Source: Bryum argenteum (taxonomy: Eukaryota; Streptophyta; Bryopsida; Bryales; Bryaceae). From it: a stretch of 64,000 bases of DNA. The position numbers were made by a program, and so were the translations under genes. The notes below the pieces were generated by a model. The model did no database searches. It had not been told where the DNA came from and saw only the letters and a list, made by a program, of their open reading frames with translations. Within the stretch, counting starts at the first letter, position 1. Each line of letters starts with the position of its first letter. The DNA lies in NCBI GenBank assembly GCA_037043015.1, contig CM073328.1, positions 17,209,495 through 17,273,494 on the forward strand, read 5' to 3'. Below are positions 10,967 to 23,837 of the stretch, piece after piece.

Positions 10967-11400
10967 GCATGTGTCATGTTGGATGTCAATGCGGAGATGG
11001 CATCGTCGTCGGGGTCCCAAGAGCCTGATTGGCATGGAACTGCCATGCTATGGAGCCTTATCTTCTCGATGCCGCATGCGAGTGACCTTCTCCTTCGATG
11101 ATGGTGACCGTGTGTATCTACATTGTCGAGGAGATGACTTGCAAGGGACGCATCCACTGGGAAAGACGAGCATCTCTCAAGGATCTTGTAATTGCGGGAG
11201 TATTGGACGTCATGGCGGTCTGCATCCTCCCGGGGACATTGAAACAGAAAGGGGCATTCCCCATTCTATCGCCATGTGACATCCTCCATTTGCCAGTGTG
11301 GAAGTATTTTCCACATTCGCGCACCATTGTAGGCTTAATTAAGCCGCCGACTCCATCAACTACGACGTGAGGAGGCGATACATACCATTAGCTGCATACC
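10967..11400 (+). other. Conserved 3' block of the micropeptide array, coding status unclear
   Basis: This block follows the last micropeptide in every array copy. In one frame it reads WHRRRGPKSLIGME here and RRRHPKSLI-x-M/L in copies B-D. A second frame reads IKPPTPSTT here and IKPPTLSTT in copy B. The frames are offset between copies by small indels, so one protein does not explain all of them. It may be a 3' UTR with residual coding ancestry. Confidence 0.3.
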
Positions 11401-11824
11401 AATTCGGTATACACAAATATATCACTATACTGTAGAGATATTGTTAACTCGACAGATACTATTTAGCTATCGCAGTACACAGAAGACAGTCTCTGTCGCA
11501 TCCTGTAGAATTCTCCCATACCATACAGGGCAGATCAATTTTTGACCCCTCAAACCGGCAGATACTATAGGATAGTCTCTATGTTTCTTTGTTTCTAAAA
11601 ATCATACAAAGTTCGTCCTGATTGACATTGTGTACAACACCTCCATCGATGATCTCCAGGCCAAATTGCTCTGGTTCTTAATGTATTTCTCAAGCGTTTG
11701 ATACATTGATTGGTTGAAAAAGAAGAAGATACCTTCCGAACAGGCCTTTCTAAGTAACTAATCGGAGAATCAAAGTCTGATCCACATTGTCGCTGGCCAT
11801 AGCCACATTGAAAAACTCTGTTAC

Positions 11825-12115
11825 GGTCCGCCCTAACAAATCATTCTCAGCCATAGCTATGCAAATGCGACGATCTTAATTTGAATAAACTTAGTGTCCT
11901 CGCAAAGAAATAATTAATTGGCAAACCCTGCGATTATCCTCCCTTATATTGTTAGCTGCGCCCTGCATTGGCTCCGCCCTAATAACTCAATCTCAGCCAT
12001 AGCTATGTCAGTGCGACGAACTTAATTTGAATAAACTGAGTGTCCTTGCAAAGCAATAATTATCTGGCAAACCCTGCGATTATTCTCTCCGTAATTGTTT
12101 ACTGCGCCCTGCATT
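11825..12115. repeat. 145-bp unit, two tandem copies
   Basis: Units at 11825-11969 and 11970-12115 both run from TCCGCCCTAA through TCTCAGCCATAGCTATG, TTAATTTGAATAAACT and CAAACCCTGCGATTAT to GCGCCCTGCATTG. The AGCCATAGC phrase also occurs once, downstream of the other array copies (28677, 34940, 41150). The duplication is therefore specific to copy A. Confidence 0.75.
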
Positions 12116-12403
12116 GAGCGGAAACCCCTGCCCAGACCACGAACCCTAAGAGGAAACTGCTGCTGCACGTAGCAACGTAGCCTTGGCCACATTGACGACT
12201 CCACTTTCAGCGCTCCTACGGTCTAATCTCCGCGACACTTGCCCGTCAACAGCAATCAATGTTACCATCGGCCGACGCGAGTTACGGACACGCAAGGTCT
12301 GCGAGCGCTGCTGCAGACATGATCGAAATGTCTGTCAAGGAAACTTGCGAAGCTGGCAAGCTCGTTACCGGATGTGAAGAGACCAGGCGACGAAGCTTTT
12401 ATC

Positions 12404-12977
12404 CGATGGTGGATGATAATAGATGGATGATAGTAGAGAGATGATGATAATAGATTGATGATAGTAGATGGATGATAATAGATGCATGATAGTGAGTATC
12501 AATATGCATGATAGTCGATGGATGATAATAGATGGGTGATAGTAGATGCATGATAGTTGATGGATGATAATCGATGGATGATAGTAGATGGATGATCGTA
12601 GGATAGATGATATTTGGTGGATGGTTGTAGATAGATGATAGTTGATCGTTGATCGTAGAAGAATGCTAATCGATGGATGATCATAGAGGAATGATAGTCT
12701 ATGGATGATGGTAGATGGATGACAGTATATGGATGATGGTAGATGGATGACAGTATATGGATGATGGTAGATGGATGACAATATATAGATGATGGTAGAT
12801 GGATGACAGTATATGGATGATGGTAGATGGATGACAATATATGGATGATGGTAGATGGTTGACAGTCGGTATATGGATGATGGTAGATGGATGATGGTAG
12901 ATGGATGATGGTAGATGGATGATGGTAGATGGATGATGGTAGATGGATGACGATCGATGAATAATAATCGTTGGATG
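12404..12977. repeat. GATG-rich minisatellite, core unit 14 bp
   Basis: A long run of GATGGATGATAGTA-type units. Between about 12883 and 12947 it is a clean 14-bp repeat, ATGGATGATGGTAG. Because the unit lacks stop codons on the minus strand in any frame, long minus-strand frames rich in Ile, His, Ser and Tyr stay open. I read these as artefacts of the repeat, not genes. Confidence 0.85.
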
Positions 12978-14589
12978 GTGTTTTGTTAGTATTTTTATGA
13001 TCGACCCCATTTGAGAGTGACATCAAATTTTGTCCTGTGAGAGGGTAGCTTTTGCTTTATATTGTTTCCTTCTCTTTTTTCAAAGAAAAAAAAACAAACC
13101 CAATTGTAACCTTTGAGATCTATTGTGTAAACCATGCACAAAGACAAATGTAATTTGATGAAGTTTTTGTACACTCTAGTTAAATATGATACTTTTGGGT
13201 CAGATAGAAAGAAACAATCTCCCCAAGAGGACATTATTAAGTGTATTACGAACAAGGACTTGAACACCAAGATTAAAATATTACATTATGATTAAATGTG
13301 GGTTCTTATATAACCACACTAATAAGAGTTCAGTGCTTGCATCATTAAATGCAAACCATAAAAATCATTATCAAAACATATTTTCAAGATTCCAGTCGCT
13401 TGATCCAATACATATTAGATGCACATGTTGAGTATACTCAGCTACGAACTATAGAATAGTTTTCCATGCCTTGGGTTTTAGGCTTCGACTAATATGAGCT
13501 TCAAAACATAGCTAAATTTGTTCTCAAGTGAGTTCCATAGATACATATTCTTGACCAAGTGATCGGAATTGGATATGCATGCCTATATTTTCATGTTGTA
13601 TGATACTGAGTTGTATATTATTATTATATAGAAACCCTTTAAGTTGCATATATTTCAAAACAATAAGAGTCGCTTTACACTATGAACTATGAAGATTGAC
13701 CATGGCCTTTTTTAAAATTTGTAATTGGAAAATAAAATGCTCTTGGTCCCATTTGGCCTTATATTACCTTGAAAGAAGAAAAAGGGCCATTAACTTTGAG
13801 GTTCTTAAAATATGCTAAATTTTCCATAGTGAATATTGTTTTCATGGTCTCGTTGAATATGGTTGAGTCTAAGCAAATGCCTCGACACAACTACAATCAA
13901 GAAGACCATGAGACTCAAAAATCATTCATTGGCTAGTGTTCAATTAATAAAAACTAATAAAGAAAAGTGGGAGGGTATCAGAGAGAATGATGAGGATTTC
14001 TATTAAAAAATTGTGTCAACCCTTGAACCCCCAAGGGAGGTTTAGAGCATAGAAATAAAACTTTTTGCAAAGTTTCATAAATGAAAATGAAGGAAGCTAT
14101 TTAAATATCAATCGTACAATCTTGTGGTATACTTGTTGTAAGCCATGTGGATCAAATATGGTATCATGAAGCCTTCAACTATAGATTACGAGATCGTAAC
14201 AAATTGGTACTAAAAAATCACAAAACTTCAGCATTTTCAGTTTGAAGTGAAAGTGCTGTTAACAAACATATTGCAATGAAAAATATTTAGAATGCAAGTT
14301 TGTCCAACCTCATCTCAACAACACTCTTGTACAGAAAAAATCCATCAAAGAATAACATGGCTAAAATAATAGCCTGACAAGGGTGAAAATTGCCAAAATA
14401 TTCAGAAGGAAAAAGGGTCCAAATCTACACACATTGCACTCAAATTCTTGCCTAATCATCAAAACACATTCAGCTAGGTTAAAGTCTTTACCACTTAAAC
14501 TAGAATCTTTATATGGAACCTATCCCAAAAAACAAAGTTGAAATCCAAAACTGAATGAAGGAGATAAAGCTCAGTCATGACCTCCCCGC
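12978..14589. other. AT-rich intergenic DNA
   Basis: No gene recognised on either strand. The stretch ends where the subterminal repeats of the large transposon begin. Confidence 0.4.
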
Positions 14590-14870
14590 AATTGTGGTAG
14601 TCTTGCCGCAGTACAGTTACAGTAATGCGGCCAACAATTAACAGTATAGTACACACATTGTACTGTTGCAGTATTGCGGCTAGTACGTTAATCACAGTGT
14701 AAGTGCAATGGTGATGTTTATCCAAATTTCGTATAGTATTGTGCGCTGTAATTGTACTGCTACGATATTGTCATTGTATTGATAGTATATCATTGCAGTA
14801 ATATTCAGCAACAATTAATTTAAACTGTTTTTGAAGTGATGCAGTATTGAGGCAACATTGAAACAAGTAA
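14590..14870. repeat. Left subterminal repeat region of the transposon
   Basis: It contains GTACTGTTGCAGTATTGCGG, GATGCAGTATTGAGGC and related GCAGTA motifs in a 280-bp stretch. The same words occur inverted at 23.84-24.09 kb. Confidence 0.6.
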
Positions 14871-16880
14871 ATAGAATGTCCAAAATAATGGATTGAATAA
14901 TATCTAAAATGACCTTCTGAATAGATTCTGGACAATTTGAAAAGTTTTTATGCATTAGATTTTGACATCATTCACATGTGTCAAATAAATACATTTCACA
15001 TAACTCAAATTGTGTCACAAACAATACATTTGATGGTATTTCAAATGAGTACAAATTTCTTTTAATACCAGTTGAACTTTTTTGCATTGGCTCTTGCACT
15101 CAATCGCCATTTATCCTTAGAGAATTTGCACAAGTCCATATCAAATAAGGAGGCTCTAATCCTGCTGCGTCCTCTACTAAGTAATCTCACACTTGACTAG
15201 CGAAGGCTTCATATCATCATCGTGCTTTGCTCTTGGATAGTTTTTGGTGTACTCTCTGTAAACACAACAACCGGATGAGAACCCACAAAATAACATAGTC
15301 ACTTCAAATGAACCGACATCCGATATAAGAGCCCACATCCACTAGAACAACTAATGCTATTGTTCAAGTTAACAGATCTAAACTCAAAAAATCATCTCAT
15401 TTACTGTGAATATCCCAAAGAATTTTGTTGGTGGTTAAATCATCCGCAAGAGCAGCAAATTTTTGCAAGATACTAAAGCCTGACCTTTCATGTAAGTACG
15501 TGAACTGATTGACATGACAACACAAAAAATTTGTATTTTACTTACAAATGCATCTCAAAATATATGCGGGCTTAAAGCAATTCTGAGTTGCTGATAAATT
15601 AAAACCTCCTATTACATATGAGAAATATCAAAGCTACATGAATGACTGTGTACCTTCTCCTACTTCATCCTTAGCCCTCCTTTCCATTGCCATCCTTGCT
15701 TTATCTTCGTCTTTTTCCTGGAGACAACAACAATAAAAATGGTAAGACCAAAATTTAATATAACTCATGTTCAAGATGCAGTTAAGAAAACTTTAAGAAA
15801 AAACTAAGAATCTATTATTCAAATTAGGAAAATAATTTCAAGAAAAACACAACTCCTCTTATCGATTCGCCTATTGAAAATACACTTAACATAACTCAAA
15901 AAAATTCACTTATTCTTCATCTTCATCACCCAAGACCTCATTGTATATGCCTTAGAAATCTCTTTCAGTTACAAGTTCAATTTTTCTTGACGTACTCTTG
16001 ATTGTTCATAATGAATTCTGCACACCTCGCCATTTCTAGTATATGAAATCCTTTGTTTTTCAAGTTTAAACCGCCATGCATTGCAAGATCTAATACATAG
16101 GTAGACCAGGCTAATTAAGATGTCAAAAGTCTTAATGTCGTTGTCGAAATAGAGAATTTTATTCCAAATTTCACACAACCAATAGCATCGCAGAAAGCGT
16201 CAGACTGAAAAGAATCATCTCCTTCACGCTGCCAACCGCAATCTTCGTACCAACTGTTGTCATGCTCTCCTTCTACATGGCAATCTCGTTGAGAGTGCTA
16301 TTGATTGACTTCGGAATGTCTAGAAGCCGCTACAAGGCATTGCGCGCTGTTGTTGAAAACCGCCCCGACGATTGTTTCTGCTAAGTAAGACCCGCTTCTT
16401 TAAGCCTACTGTCCAAGCCCTGTCAAAATGCTTTCGAGTAATGACATCGTCCTCGCCAATGTCAAAAGCACTGAAAATGCTTCCTTTCATCAACTCCTCA
16501 GATAAATACATACTATTTCTCTCATTTTGTAGACCAAGCATTAACTGTTTTGCAATCCTCCTCATATGTGAACAAATACAAGTCCATGTACAAACGTTAA
16601 GTTGAAAGTTGAGTTATTATTGATGAACAAGGACCTGCAACAACTTCTTGTAGGCCATCAGGTTTTGCACTTGCTGTTGGAGCTTCCTCACCATAGTTTG
16701 TATATTGTTGAGTGAAGTCCGGTGACCCGTGTTACGATTGCCACCGCCTCCATTACCATTGCCAATATTAAGATCTCGTGCTGGGATATCCGTGGTTTTA
16801 GTGACTGCACCTCTGGCTCCGCATACATGCATGCCTTCAACCATACTTGGAGCTGCAGTTATGCCTCCTACAATCATGAC
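14871..16880 (-). other. Minus-strand exon-like segments inside the transposon, unrecognised
   Basis: Several open stretches lie here. One at 16617-16877 encodes a Gly/Asn-rich piece followed by a heptad-like tail (NIQTMVRKLQQQVQNLMAY). One at 16320-16565 contains FSAFDIGEDDVITRKHFDRA. One near 15660-15715 reads KDEDKARMAMERRAKDEVGE before a GTACAC step. I do not recognise their sources. Given the LKR/SDH and ENR exons next door, they may be further captured exons. Confidence 0.3.
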
Positions 16881-16936
16881 ACAATCTCACATGATGTTAT
16901 AATTCGTTATGCTAGAAAATCCATTTACTTTCAAGC

Positions 16937-17103
16937 TTAAGCTGCAACATTGGTTGTCTTGGGAGCAGCTGTTGTTTTAGCAAGACATGGGTTTTCGACG
17001 TCAAATCCCATCGCATGTATTCGGTTATCGACATAGATCAATAATCCCCTTATCAAACTCGCCAGTGGTAATGACAAAAATGCAACTGTGTCGCCGACAT
17101 CAT
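16937..17103 (-). pseudogene. Captured 3' exon of plastid enoyl-ACP reductase
   Basis: After a consensus acceptor (TATCTGCAG) the frame reads DDVGDTVAFLSLPLASLI, then RGLLIYVDNRIHAMGFDVENP and a stop. This is the C-terminal region of plant NADH-dependent enoyl-ACP reductase (FabI/MOD1 type), whose family sequence is D-[ED]-VG-N-x-AAFL-x-SPLAS-x-I-x-G, then a VDNGL-x-AMG stretch. The catalytic Tyr/Lys region lies in earlier exons and is absent. The exon keeps its acceptor and stop codon, so it could serve as a terminal exon of a chimeric transcript, but alone it cannot be an enzyme. Confidence 0.75.
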
Positions 17104-17339
17104 CTGCAGATACCAAAAAAATCATGTGAATTTATCCCTCCGAATTGTCCTATCAGAAATCATTGTGCATTTTTTATTTTGAGAACTTCAAATGTAGGAT
17201 CTTGTTTAAATATATCCAATTAGTCTACCTCGCGAGTTCTACTGAATTTGTTTGCACAAATAGTAAGATATCTTCAGTCAAAGTTTCACTTTCTGTGAAA
17301 ACGGTAATTCTGTTTTACAGAGCTATATATAAGTATTGA

Positions 17340-18160
17340 GGAAGTGCCGAGCTCTTAAGCTCCTCTCCAGCAGCAAGAACAGCCTGCTTAGCAACACAGA
17401 AGCTCGTGTACATGTAAGCCAAGCCGATGGAAAGGAACGGAGTAGAATAACTCTGACTCAGTAAACCTACAAACCTAATTATGATCAACCACACGGATCT
17501 AACACCTTAAAAACAAATATTGTCCACCTTCAATTATCAAAGTAACATATTACTGAAAAAAACACCGTCAAATTACTAAGGTTGAGGTCTTTGATCACAT
17601 TCACCCAAGCCACGAAGGGCATCAATCATGCATGCGTATCCCGCAAATTGCCCATAATGTACACACCTCCCATTGCCATCTTTAATGAGTTCATAATCGA
17701 ACAAGGTTATACTCCTCTCAATCACCAAGACGTGAAACTAATGTTCGAATTGGTAACAAAATCCACATTATCCTGAACAACATCAGATAATAAAAGATGA
17801 ATCTAACGCTTATTAAAAATGAAAGATGAAGAGGAAAACCTTGTCAAGCAAAGACATGTCCTCGGGTTGTACTTTGTGAGTGTGAGAAAAGAAAACATAG
17901 GACATGTTCGTTAACAGGGTATCAAGCTGCATCACATTACCATGCCACTATATTAAAGCTTTGCTGAAGCTAAGACAATATCCACCGCTATCTACCCATA
18001 AGCTAATACTGAGAACTACAGGATGGTTCTCGCTCTTTAGATTGTTTGACTCTAAGAATCAGACCACAATCTGAGAGCTGGTGTACCGGCGTACTGAATG
18101 CTTGTGTCATCTCCATTATTAGCCACACTACCTTTCTTAACATAGGAGCAGATCGGCAAT
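17340..18160 (-). pseudogene. Captured 5' exons of lysine-ketoglutarate reductase/saccharopine dehydrogenase
   Basis: Four exon-like blocks in the right order match the LKR half of plant LKR/SDH, the bifunctional first enzyme of lysine catabolism. They are QLSDCGLILRVKQ (about 18039-18077), MSYVFFSHTHKVQPEDMSLL ending at 17840 before GT, RSITLFDYELIKDGNG with YGQFAGYACMIDALRGLG ending at 17605 before GT, and SYSTPFLSIGLAYMYTSF with AVLAAGEELKSSALP from 17466. GT/AG sites fit at 17604 and 17467 and restore phase. In-frame stops and loss of everything after the GEE-LP segment mark it as a truncated copy. The SDH half is missing. Confidence 0.75.
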
Positions 18161-19967
18161 GTATAAAAGAACGAGTGATGTCCCTCGCGCTTGTGAGTGG
18201 CAAGTACATGCCCACTGCACCTGAGCTTCAAGGCATTCGAGGTGGCTCGCGCAGTAATTGGAGAGCGCTAAATTTGCTAATCTTCCAGTTCGTAATCAGA
18301 CATAATCGCAAAGTAGTCCGTGCCTATCGTGTGTTACTCGCTTCTGCGTGCACTGGCTTTGCTCTTTACGACAACGATGTCACTTGGCTCCCCTCTGTGA
18401 ACTAACTCATTCTCCATTCTAAAGTAGACATTTCATAAGAGCAAGATGAGCTGCACTCGTACACAATCTGATCCTTACTGCTAGAACATAGCGTGATGAT
18501 CTGTTGTTTGTCGTTGCCCTATGTTTCTTGCTAAATTCGACCCCTGTTTGTCTGGAAGCCATAGCCCCAAGTCATATGCAATCTGAAATTGTCGGAAAAC
18601 ACTAAAACCTCCGTGAGCTCAACATGTAAAAATCAAAATAAAAATGAACTTTATACCTTGAGATTTATGGTTATGAAGTGAGACCGAATTTGAATGTCTT
18701 TGAGTTTGTGCAGGTGAGTGATAGGGATGCGGCCGATATTCAGAAAGATGTGCGCCGCCAGCAGTTCCTTCTTCTTGAGTTGCCATAATTTCAAGTACTT
18801 GCAAATTAAGATGATTGACAAGTGTTTAGGGTAGGAGTGAAAGGAGAGACGAGTGCTCGTTCGGCCAAGTCTCAAAGTCGGGAAAACCTGAAAGCGGGAT
18901 TAAATGGGAGAGGGACTCCCAAGTTGTGAGTTTAAAGGGACGGAACCTTCTACACCCAAGGGTGACGATACGGTGAAGCAAGGAGAGTCGGGGACACTTG
19001 TGCCCGGAGCGGCAGAAGGTGGGCGGATTATTTATTCAGACAGTCAGGGAGTGCCCGAGTATCGGAACAGTTTGGAAGTTGCCGAGTATTGGGATAGTCG
19101 GATGCCGGGACTTTTGCCACTCTGGGATTTAGCCTCAAGAGTACTCGTCCGCATGAGCAATCAAGATAAGGTTGAACACTACAGAAGGCACTCTTGGAAA
19201 ATCAATCTACAATATAGATTATGTGTACATAGTAATGGAAACGTATTTTCTAACCTAGTAGAATAGAAATTAATTTTGTTTATTTTTATGAAATCACATG
19301 CTTTTCGTACGCTCAAATAATATCAAATGTTTTTGTGAAGATTTGAAATTATGGTGAGTTTTTCAAAAAGAAAATGACTTTTTGGTAGCTAATAATATTA
19401 TTATTTTTACATTTTGAATATTTTTTGAATAAGAGATACTTTTGGAGTGTCATTGAAATAAGTTATTTTGAAAAAGATTCTTAAATAGAATCTTCAAAAA
19501 ACCTTTCTACTGGCTTACAAAATTCTATTTTTTGTGCCAGTGGGTGTGGTTCAAATAAATTTAAACCACCAAAGCTTCAAGGCTTTCTATTAGCTTGCCT
19601 ACTATAGCTTCATTTTTTCAAAGTTTAAATGAATTTTTGAATTTTTGATTCATGTAAAAAATCTAAAAATAGAAACAAAAGTTCAACTTCTTCATTATGA
19701 ATTTTAAAAAAAACTCAAGTGTTTAACTTAAAAAATAGATTTCACTTCATCTTAGGTATTTTTAAGCTCAAAATAATCACATGTATATTAGAAATCATAG
19801 GTGGCATATATTTATGTGATTTTTCAGTAATGATTTTTTCAATAATCAAATATATGTTCAAAATTTTCTTTTCTTTTCTTTTATTTTTTCATTTAATTTT
19901 TTATTTTTTCAATTTGTCATTATGAACACTAATATGTGTAACATATATCGTTGTTTTTATAGTTCCA
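18161..19967. other. Transposon interior between captured exons and transposase
   Basis: Possible upstream sequence of the LKR/SDH capture lies at 18.2-18.9 kb (minus), but I cannot align it. 18904-19266 has an open plus-strand frame with no recognised family. 19.27-19.96 kb is very AT-rich. Confidence 0.35.
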
Positions 19968-22900
19968 GGAGAGCTCTTGCCACACAAAGAGCTACTTGTT
20001 TATGAGAAGATATTCCACGTGCAAGATCTTTTGCGAGTCAAAGAAATATTGCAAAAACAAGGCTTGGTACACCAAGTTTCTTCAATTCAGAAGAAGTTCA
20101 TTTATCGAGTGAACATTCTGTGCCTACTCAACCTTTAAGTTTTCCATTGGATGAAATAAATATTGATGATATAAGTGATTGTTTTGATGAAAACCTTTCT
20201 GAACTATCTATACTCAATCATCTACTGATGCTTATAATTCAACTTATAGTCTTGTATAATGGATTAGAATGGTTAAAAATACAACTGGTTTGACTAACAG
20301 TGATATAGACAAGTTGTTCAGAAATGTATTATTTCATCCCTAATTCAAAATGGAAAATGTTACCGTAAAATCCGCTGTAGACGTTCAAAACCATGAAAAA
20401 TCGTACGACCGCAAGGATGATGGATGACAATCTCAAGAAATTCAATGCTATAAGTTACATGATCGCAATTCACTTGTAACTTTGAAAACTTTGTTTTCAT
20501 CACTCATGAATGCTGAGAATTTTGATATCAAGTCTGTTACCAAACATGATGCAAGTTGAGGAGTTATATATTCCACACCTGCAACAGGAAAGTGGTGGCA
20601 TTTCATGCAAGTAAGTGTTTAAGTTTTGTTTGTATTTGTTAGGACATTATTATCGGATAATTTTCTATTTATTTCATTTTATTTACTAAGTTATAAATAT
20701 TTATGTGTTTTTTTTCATATGACCATGTGAATTTTGAATATGGTAATGGACTTGTAACACCATTAATTCTTTATAGTCACCAAACATCAGTCTTCGAAAA
20801 TGGAAAAGTTAGTGGGCATCCTATATACTTATCGCTTGCAAATATAGCTTGTGAACAAAGACACCAACCAGAAGGTTATTGTCTTCTTGCTGTACTGCCT
20901 AATTTTTCAACTCAAAATTTAAACTCTGTACAAAAATTGGAAGCATTTCAAAGATGTCTTGAACATGTCTAGAAGTCATTCAAAGAAGCCGTTACAGGTA
21001 AGTTTATTGTGTTCTTAAATTCTTAATATTTATTTTTGTTCTTTTCTTGTTGAAAAAAACCAAGCAACTTCTTGAAGATCTTGTACAAGAATTTCTCTTT
21101 AAATTTATCTTTGCGTAGACACCCTATCTATTATTTTGTGTTTTGTGTTTTGAAATTTCATATTTATACATGATTATTAACTCCACTTATATTATAAGCA
21201 CATGTTAATTATAGGTTTTTAATTCTTTTCTTATTTTTTAGTGTATTCGTTACATCGGTTAAAATCTTATGGATCCTTTCGGCAATGGTCACAAGGTTTA
21301 TATGAGGTTATACTCCTATGTGATTGATCATCCAAAAGGTTGTAGGGTAATTAAAATATTAAATTTCAGATAATTTACCTTATTGGTTTATTTATTTACT
21401 TCATTTAGGTTATATGTTTATTTATTGATTAAAAATGTAAAGATAAAGTTAATTTTTCTTCCACAGGTCACATGTACATTTGACATCAATAAATCACAAT
21501 ATCCTTGTAGTACTTGTATGGTGCCTACAAATGAGTTGGCAAATGTTGAGAGGATGGTAAATATCGGTCTGAACCTTCAATAAAGGAAATTTATGAAGAC
21601 CTAATTAGACCACAAGGCACAACTAGAGTTATATTGTCCAAAAGTCATTCTCTACATCTGGTTAAGGTAAATAATTCATCTTAAAGTGCCAATATTGTAT
21701 ATTACTAGGAATTTTTTTTTATTTCAACTTAAATATCTACAAGAAAAATAAAAAGTTATATATTTTTAAAAATAACATCTTTTGAAGACATTATTGTATT
21801 TTGTTGCGTAGTGTGTGTTGTGAGATTTTGTTGGATGGTGAACGAACTTTGGAAATCCCTATCTTGCTATCAATTACTCCATCAAGCAGATCTTGGAATT
21901 TTTAAGACACTTGTGAACATTGTGATCGGTGTCTCTAAAGAGCTTAGAGAAGATCTTCTTCCAATCTTAGACAAAAGACTTGCTACAATTAAGCTTTGTA
22001 GCCAATTTTTTAAATTTCGAGTGCCAGGCAGAGACAAGGGTGGATATTTTTGCTCGAATACAAACTTTGCCGCCTTCGAGCACAATTCTATTATGCAGGT
22101 ATGTTTTTTCAACATAGTAATACACTAATACCTATTAAAAGAATCATAACTTTGTTCATTATTTTCCCGGAAAAAATTAAAATGGGATCAAGTATTCAAA
22201 ATATGAAATGATAAAAGATAATTGTAAGATTTTTACTGACAAATATCCATTTTTCATGTGATAGTGTATTCTTTAGAGAGATTATTGCCAACCTTCATAA
22301 TCGAAACCATTGTGAATTTTTTACAATGGAATGAAATTGCATGTTGTTTTTAGGAATTCATTGAGTACATTTTAAATGTAACAGATGAATTAATTAAAAG
22401 GTATGTCTTGTGAACTTCACATCTTATATATAATAGAGTTGATTTTAGCAATTTGTTCATTCTTAATCTGAAAGATTGCAAAGTCGAGGATAAATTACTT
22501 CTTTATTTTATGTTTTTTTTTTTACACGGCGTACGTTAATTTACAACAAATTTGCATAGGTTGCAGAAGTCTTGTTTTAAGATTATCAAGGTTCACAATA
22601 TGATACATTATTTGACTTCAATTTGTCGCTCTGGAGCTCCCGTGGAATATAACTTTAATATGTACGAACATCTTCATATAGCGCTAATGAAAATTTCATA
22701 TCGCGCTAGCAATAAAAGTATATAAATTACATCATAAAACACAACACATGATTGGAAGTTTTAAGATGCAATGTTGTGGAGATGGATGGATTTTTGCCTC
22801 CTATTGGAAATAATAAAGCATTGGACAAGGTAGGTTTATTTAACTATCTATAACGTTGATTTTGTATGGATAAGCAAGTAGAAGTACTTTTTATCATTCA

Positions 22901-23418
22901 GAATGTAATTGTCAAAATAATCTTTTGCTTTCCTTTAATTAACATATTTTGGAAAGTGGAACTCATATCTTTGCTACGTTCCAAGGAAGTTAATCTACAA
23001 AAGTTTTAAATACTCAATTTAATGTGAGTAATTTTTGAATAAACCAAAGTTACATATTATCCTAACGATCAAAGAAGATATCTTTTTTCATTTAAAGGAG
23101 TGCTAATATATTTATACAAATCAACATGGATTGGAGGAAGCTCAGGTATGTTTACAATACCCAAAACTATTCTCATAGTTTTTTTTATAAATAAATTAAT
23201 ATTTTTAAAGGGTTTTTAATTTGTGATTGCAGACTATGCAAATTTTTGGGTTTTTAGCATTATGTCCAGGTATAGTTCCAAATTATAGAGATATCCCTAT
23301 GTTCACACGTGCAACGCCAAACTTTTTAGGGAGAGAATGGTTTGCTAGTGTTTCCATTCAAAGTGAATATTACGGACAACTCCTCCTCCTCTTAAGATGC
23401 AACATAGTAGAATCTTGA
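19968..23418 (+). pseudogene. Decayed Plavaka-like transposase
   Basis: Spliced-looking, stop-containing blocks follow the order of Plavaka-type transposases (CMC superfamily). They are WIRMVKNTTGLTNSDIDKLF (about 20.26 kb); then GHPIYLSLANIACEQRHQPE at 20.8 kb, in the position of the family's PVY-[LI]-TIGNI motif; then MRLYSYVIDHPKG (21.3 kb). These are followed by YPCSTCMVPTNEL (21.5 kb, a Cys pair as in the family), a region at 21.85-22.1 kb ending in RVPGRDKGGYFCSNTNFAAF, KVHNMIHYLTSICRSGAPV with a following EHLHIALMKISYRASNK (22.6-22.7 kb), and NYRDIPMFTRATPNFLGREW (23.3 kb). Stop codons inside several blocks mean it is inactive unless unusually spliced. It would cut and paste the element by binding its subterminal repeats. 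Confidence 0.65.
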
Positions 23419-23837
23419 ACATGACAAAACTTCAAGGAAAGACTTGTATTTGATGTGTTTATACGAGCATGTTCAATCTCATAGGTTATTAAATAGGTAA
23501 GAACTAAAATGGCGTGGAAATAACAATGCTTCATATGTTGTTGTAGAGATAGGTTGAATTTTAAAGGTTGTTCAAATTTTGCTAAATTTTCAGAGAAATG
23601 ATAATTTCTTGTAAATGCTTATAAATTTTAAAACAAACATATTCATTCTGCACCTTTGTAATCGATCACACAATAGTAGGAATGAGCGGAATGACAAAAA
23701 TTAAAAACGATTGAAGAATATTTATTAAGCACCATTGTATTCAAAGAACATTATAAAATATCAATTACATAAATAATAGTGATTAAAACAATTTCTTGAA
23801 AAAATAATATATTAATAACACAATACTAATTGAAACA

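Larger units (their letters stand above)
9640..12400 (+). repeat. Array copy A (micropeptide locus)
   Basis: First and most diverged plus-strand copy of the duplicated micropeptide locus. It is internally doubled: 10060-10497 and 10530-10966 each carry a leader with GCGCATTCAATTG, a class I ORF and a class III ORF. Copies B and C instead have the order I, I, II, III. Downstream comes a conserved roughly 350-bp block ending near AAGCCGCCGACTC (11340), then sequence with AGCCATAGC motifs that also occurs after the other copies. Confidence 0.65.

Noticed and set aside
12365-13026. Long minus-strand frames rich in Ile, His, Ser and Tyr
   Set aside because: They are produced by a stop-free 14-bp satellite that is open in several frames at once.
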